This document shows positions 63,591-64,000 of a DNA stretch of 64,000 bases, piece after piece. Every line of letters starts with the position of its first letter. The first letter of the stretch is position 1. Source of the DNA: Wuchereria bancrofti (Eukaryota > Nematoda > Chromadorea > Rhabditida > Onchocercidae); the NCBI GenBank assembly GCA_005281725.1, contig SSBO01000009.1:8370303-8434302 (forward strand), read 5' to 3'. Position numbers and translations under genes: made by a program. The notes beneath the pieces were generated by a model, which made no database searches, was not told where the DNA came from, and saw only the letters and a list, made by a program, of their open reading frames with translations.

Positions 63591-64000
63591 TAAAACTTGA
63601 AACAGTAAATATCCTTGAAATTTCCCAATATACTGAAACTAGACTAGAAACATTTAAGTTGTCACTAGACATGAAATGATAATCCTTGATACGACAACTT
63701 TCTATTACTACAATAGCGAATGCTGCTACCCTTTGCAATTCTTCATTTCTTTTTAGTTAAAAGAGGTGACGCATATAAACTACGTAATATGTGAAAAATA
63801 TGAACAGGAATTCTGGAACTGAGCAAACCTGAAAATCCGGCTGTACATATCGAGTAATACATTGCGATTCGTGTTCCAAAAGGCAGAAAGACAGCGTATT
63901 GTTTAATCTGACACCGCGTTTATCTTTTAATAGCCTGGCAAACTACAATCTTTTTTCTTCAATATATCATTTCATTTTAAAATAATCTCTTCAACGATCC
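63591..64000. promoter_or_regulatory. Upstream region of B3GLCT gene
   Basis: The 410 bases upstream of the proposed start. Open frames here overlap exon 1 in other frames and have no domain content. Promoter or 5' UTR is expected, but no element was identified. If the gene has an N-terminal half as in vertebrates, its exons would begin here and continue beyond the window. Confidence 0.35.

Noticed and set aside
63532..63738. Open frame overlapping B3GLCT exon 1 in another frame
   Set aside because: The overlapping frame has no similarity to the family, whereas the chosen frame gives a signal peptide and joins exon 2 in phase.

Overview
The window looks like a nematode nuclear chromosome, probably a filarial or other clade III worm. 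It is AT-rich, has short exons separated by mostly AT-rich introns that end in TTTCAG or similar, and carries a full set of animal genes. Examples are an intraflagellar transport protein, a condensin subunit, acid lipases and a thrombospondin-repeat glucosyltransferase. I saw no bacterial operon, rRNA, CRISPR array or virus. Exon models were built by reading frames and splice sites by eye. Phases close across whole models for most genes, which gives strong internal support.

Layout. 1.8-6.5 kb (-): a protein with two BTB-like domains. 7.8-17.2 kb (+): condensin subunit CAP-G in 22 exons. 17.2-21.9 kb: gene-poor. 21.9-25.0 kb (-): sorbitol dehydrogenase. 25.0-30.2 kb: repeat-containing, gene-poor. 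30.2-35.3 kb and 37.1-41.7 kb (+): two tandem acid lipase paralogues with the same exon architecture. 43.6-48.1 kb (+): IFT52/OSM-6. 49.1-63.6 kb (-): four genes in the same direction, namely a BTBD9 homologue, a STRAD/NRBP-like pseudokinase, a small mitochondrial membrane protein and a B3GLCT-type glucosyltransferase.

Notable points. (1) An intron of the second lipase holds a compact, almost purely palindromic LTR element: one full LTR, an 18-base tRNA primer-binding site, then an inverted LTR, the whole flanked by a 5-base target duplication. It looks like an aberrant reverse-transcription product that was integrated as a unit. (2) The first lipase has all catalytic parts, but its exon 4 acceptor reads AT instead of AG, and a 28-base repeat brackets that exon. 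(3) The sorbitol dehydrogenase keeps the four-cysteine structural zinc lobe that mammalian enzymes have lost. (4) The pseudokinase has lost its catalytic motifs and carries an unusual C-terminal extension. (5) Several intronic hairpins and palindromes are unexplained.

The genes do not form one pathway. The lipases are a tandem duplication. The four minus-strand genes at the right end could be an operon, but their 1.0-1.2 kb gaps make that only a possibility.
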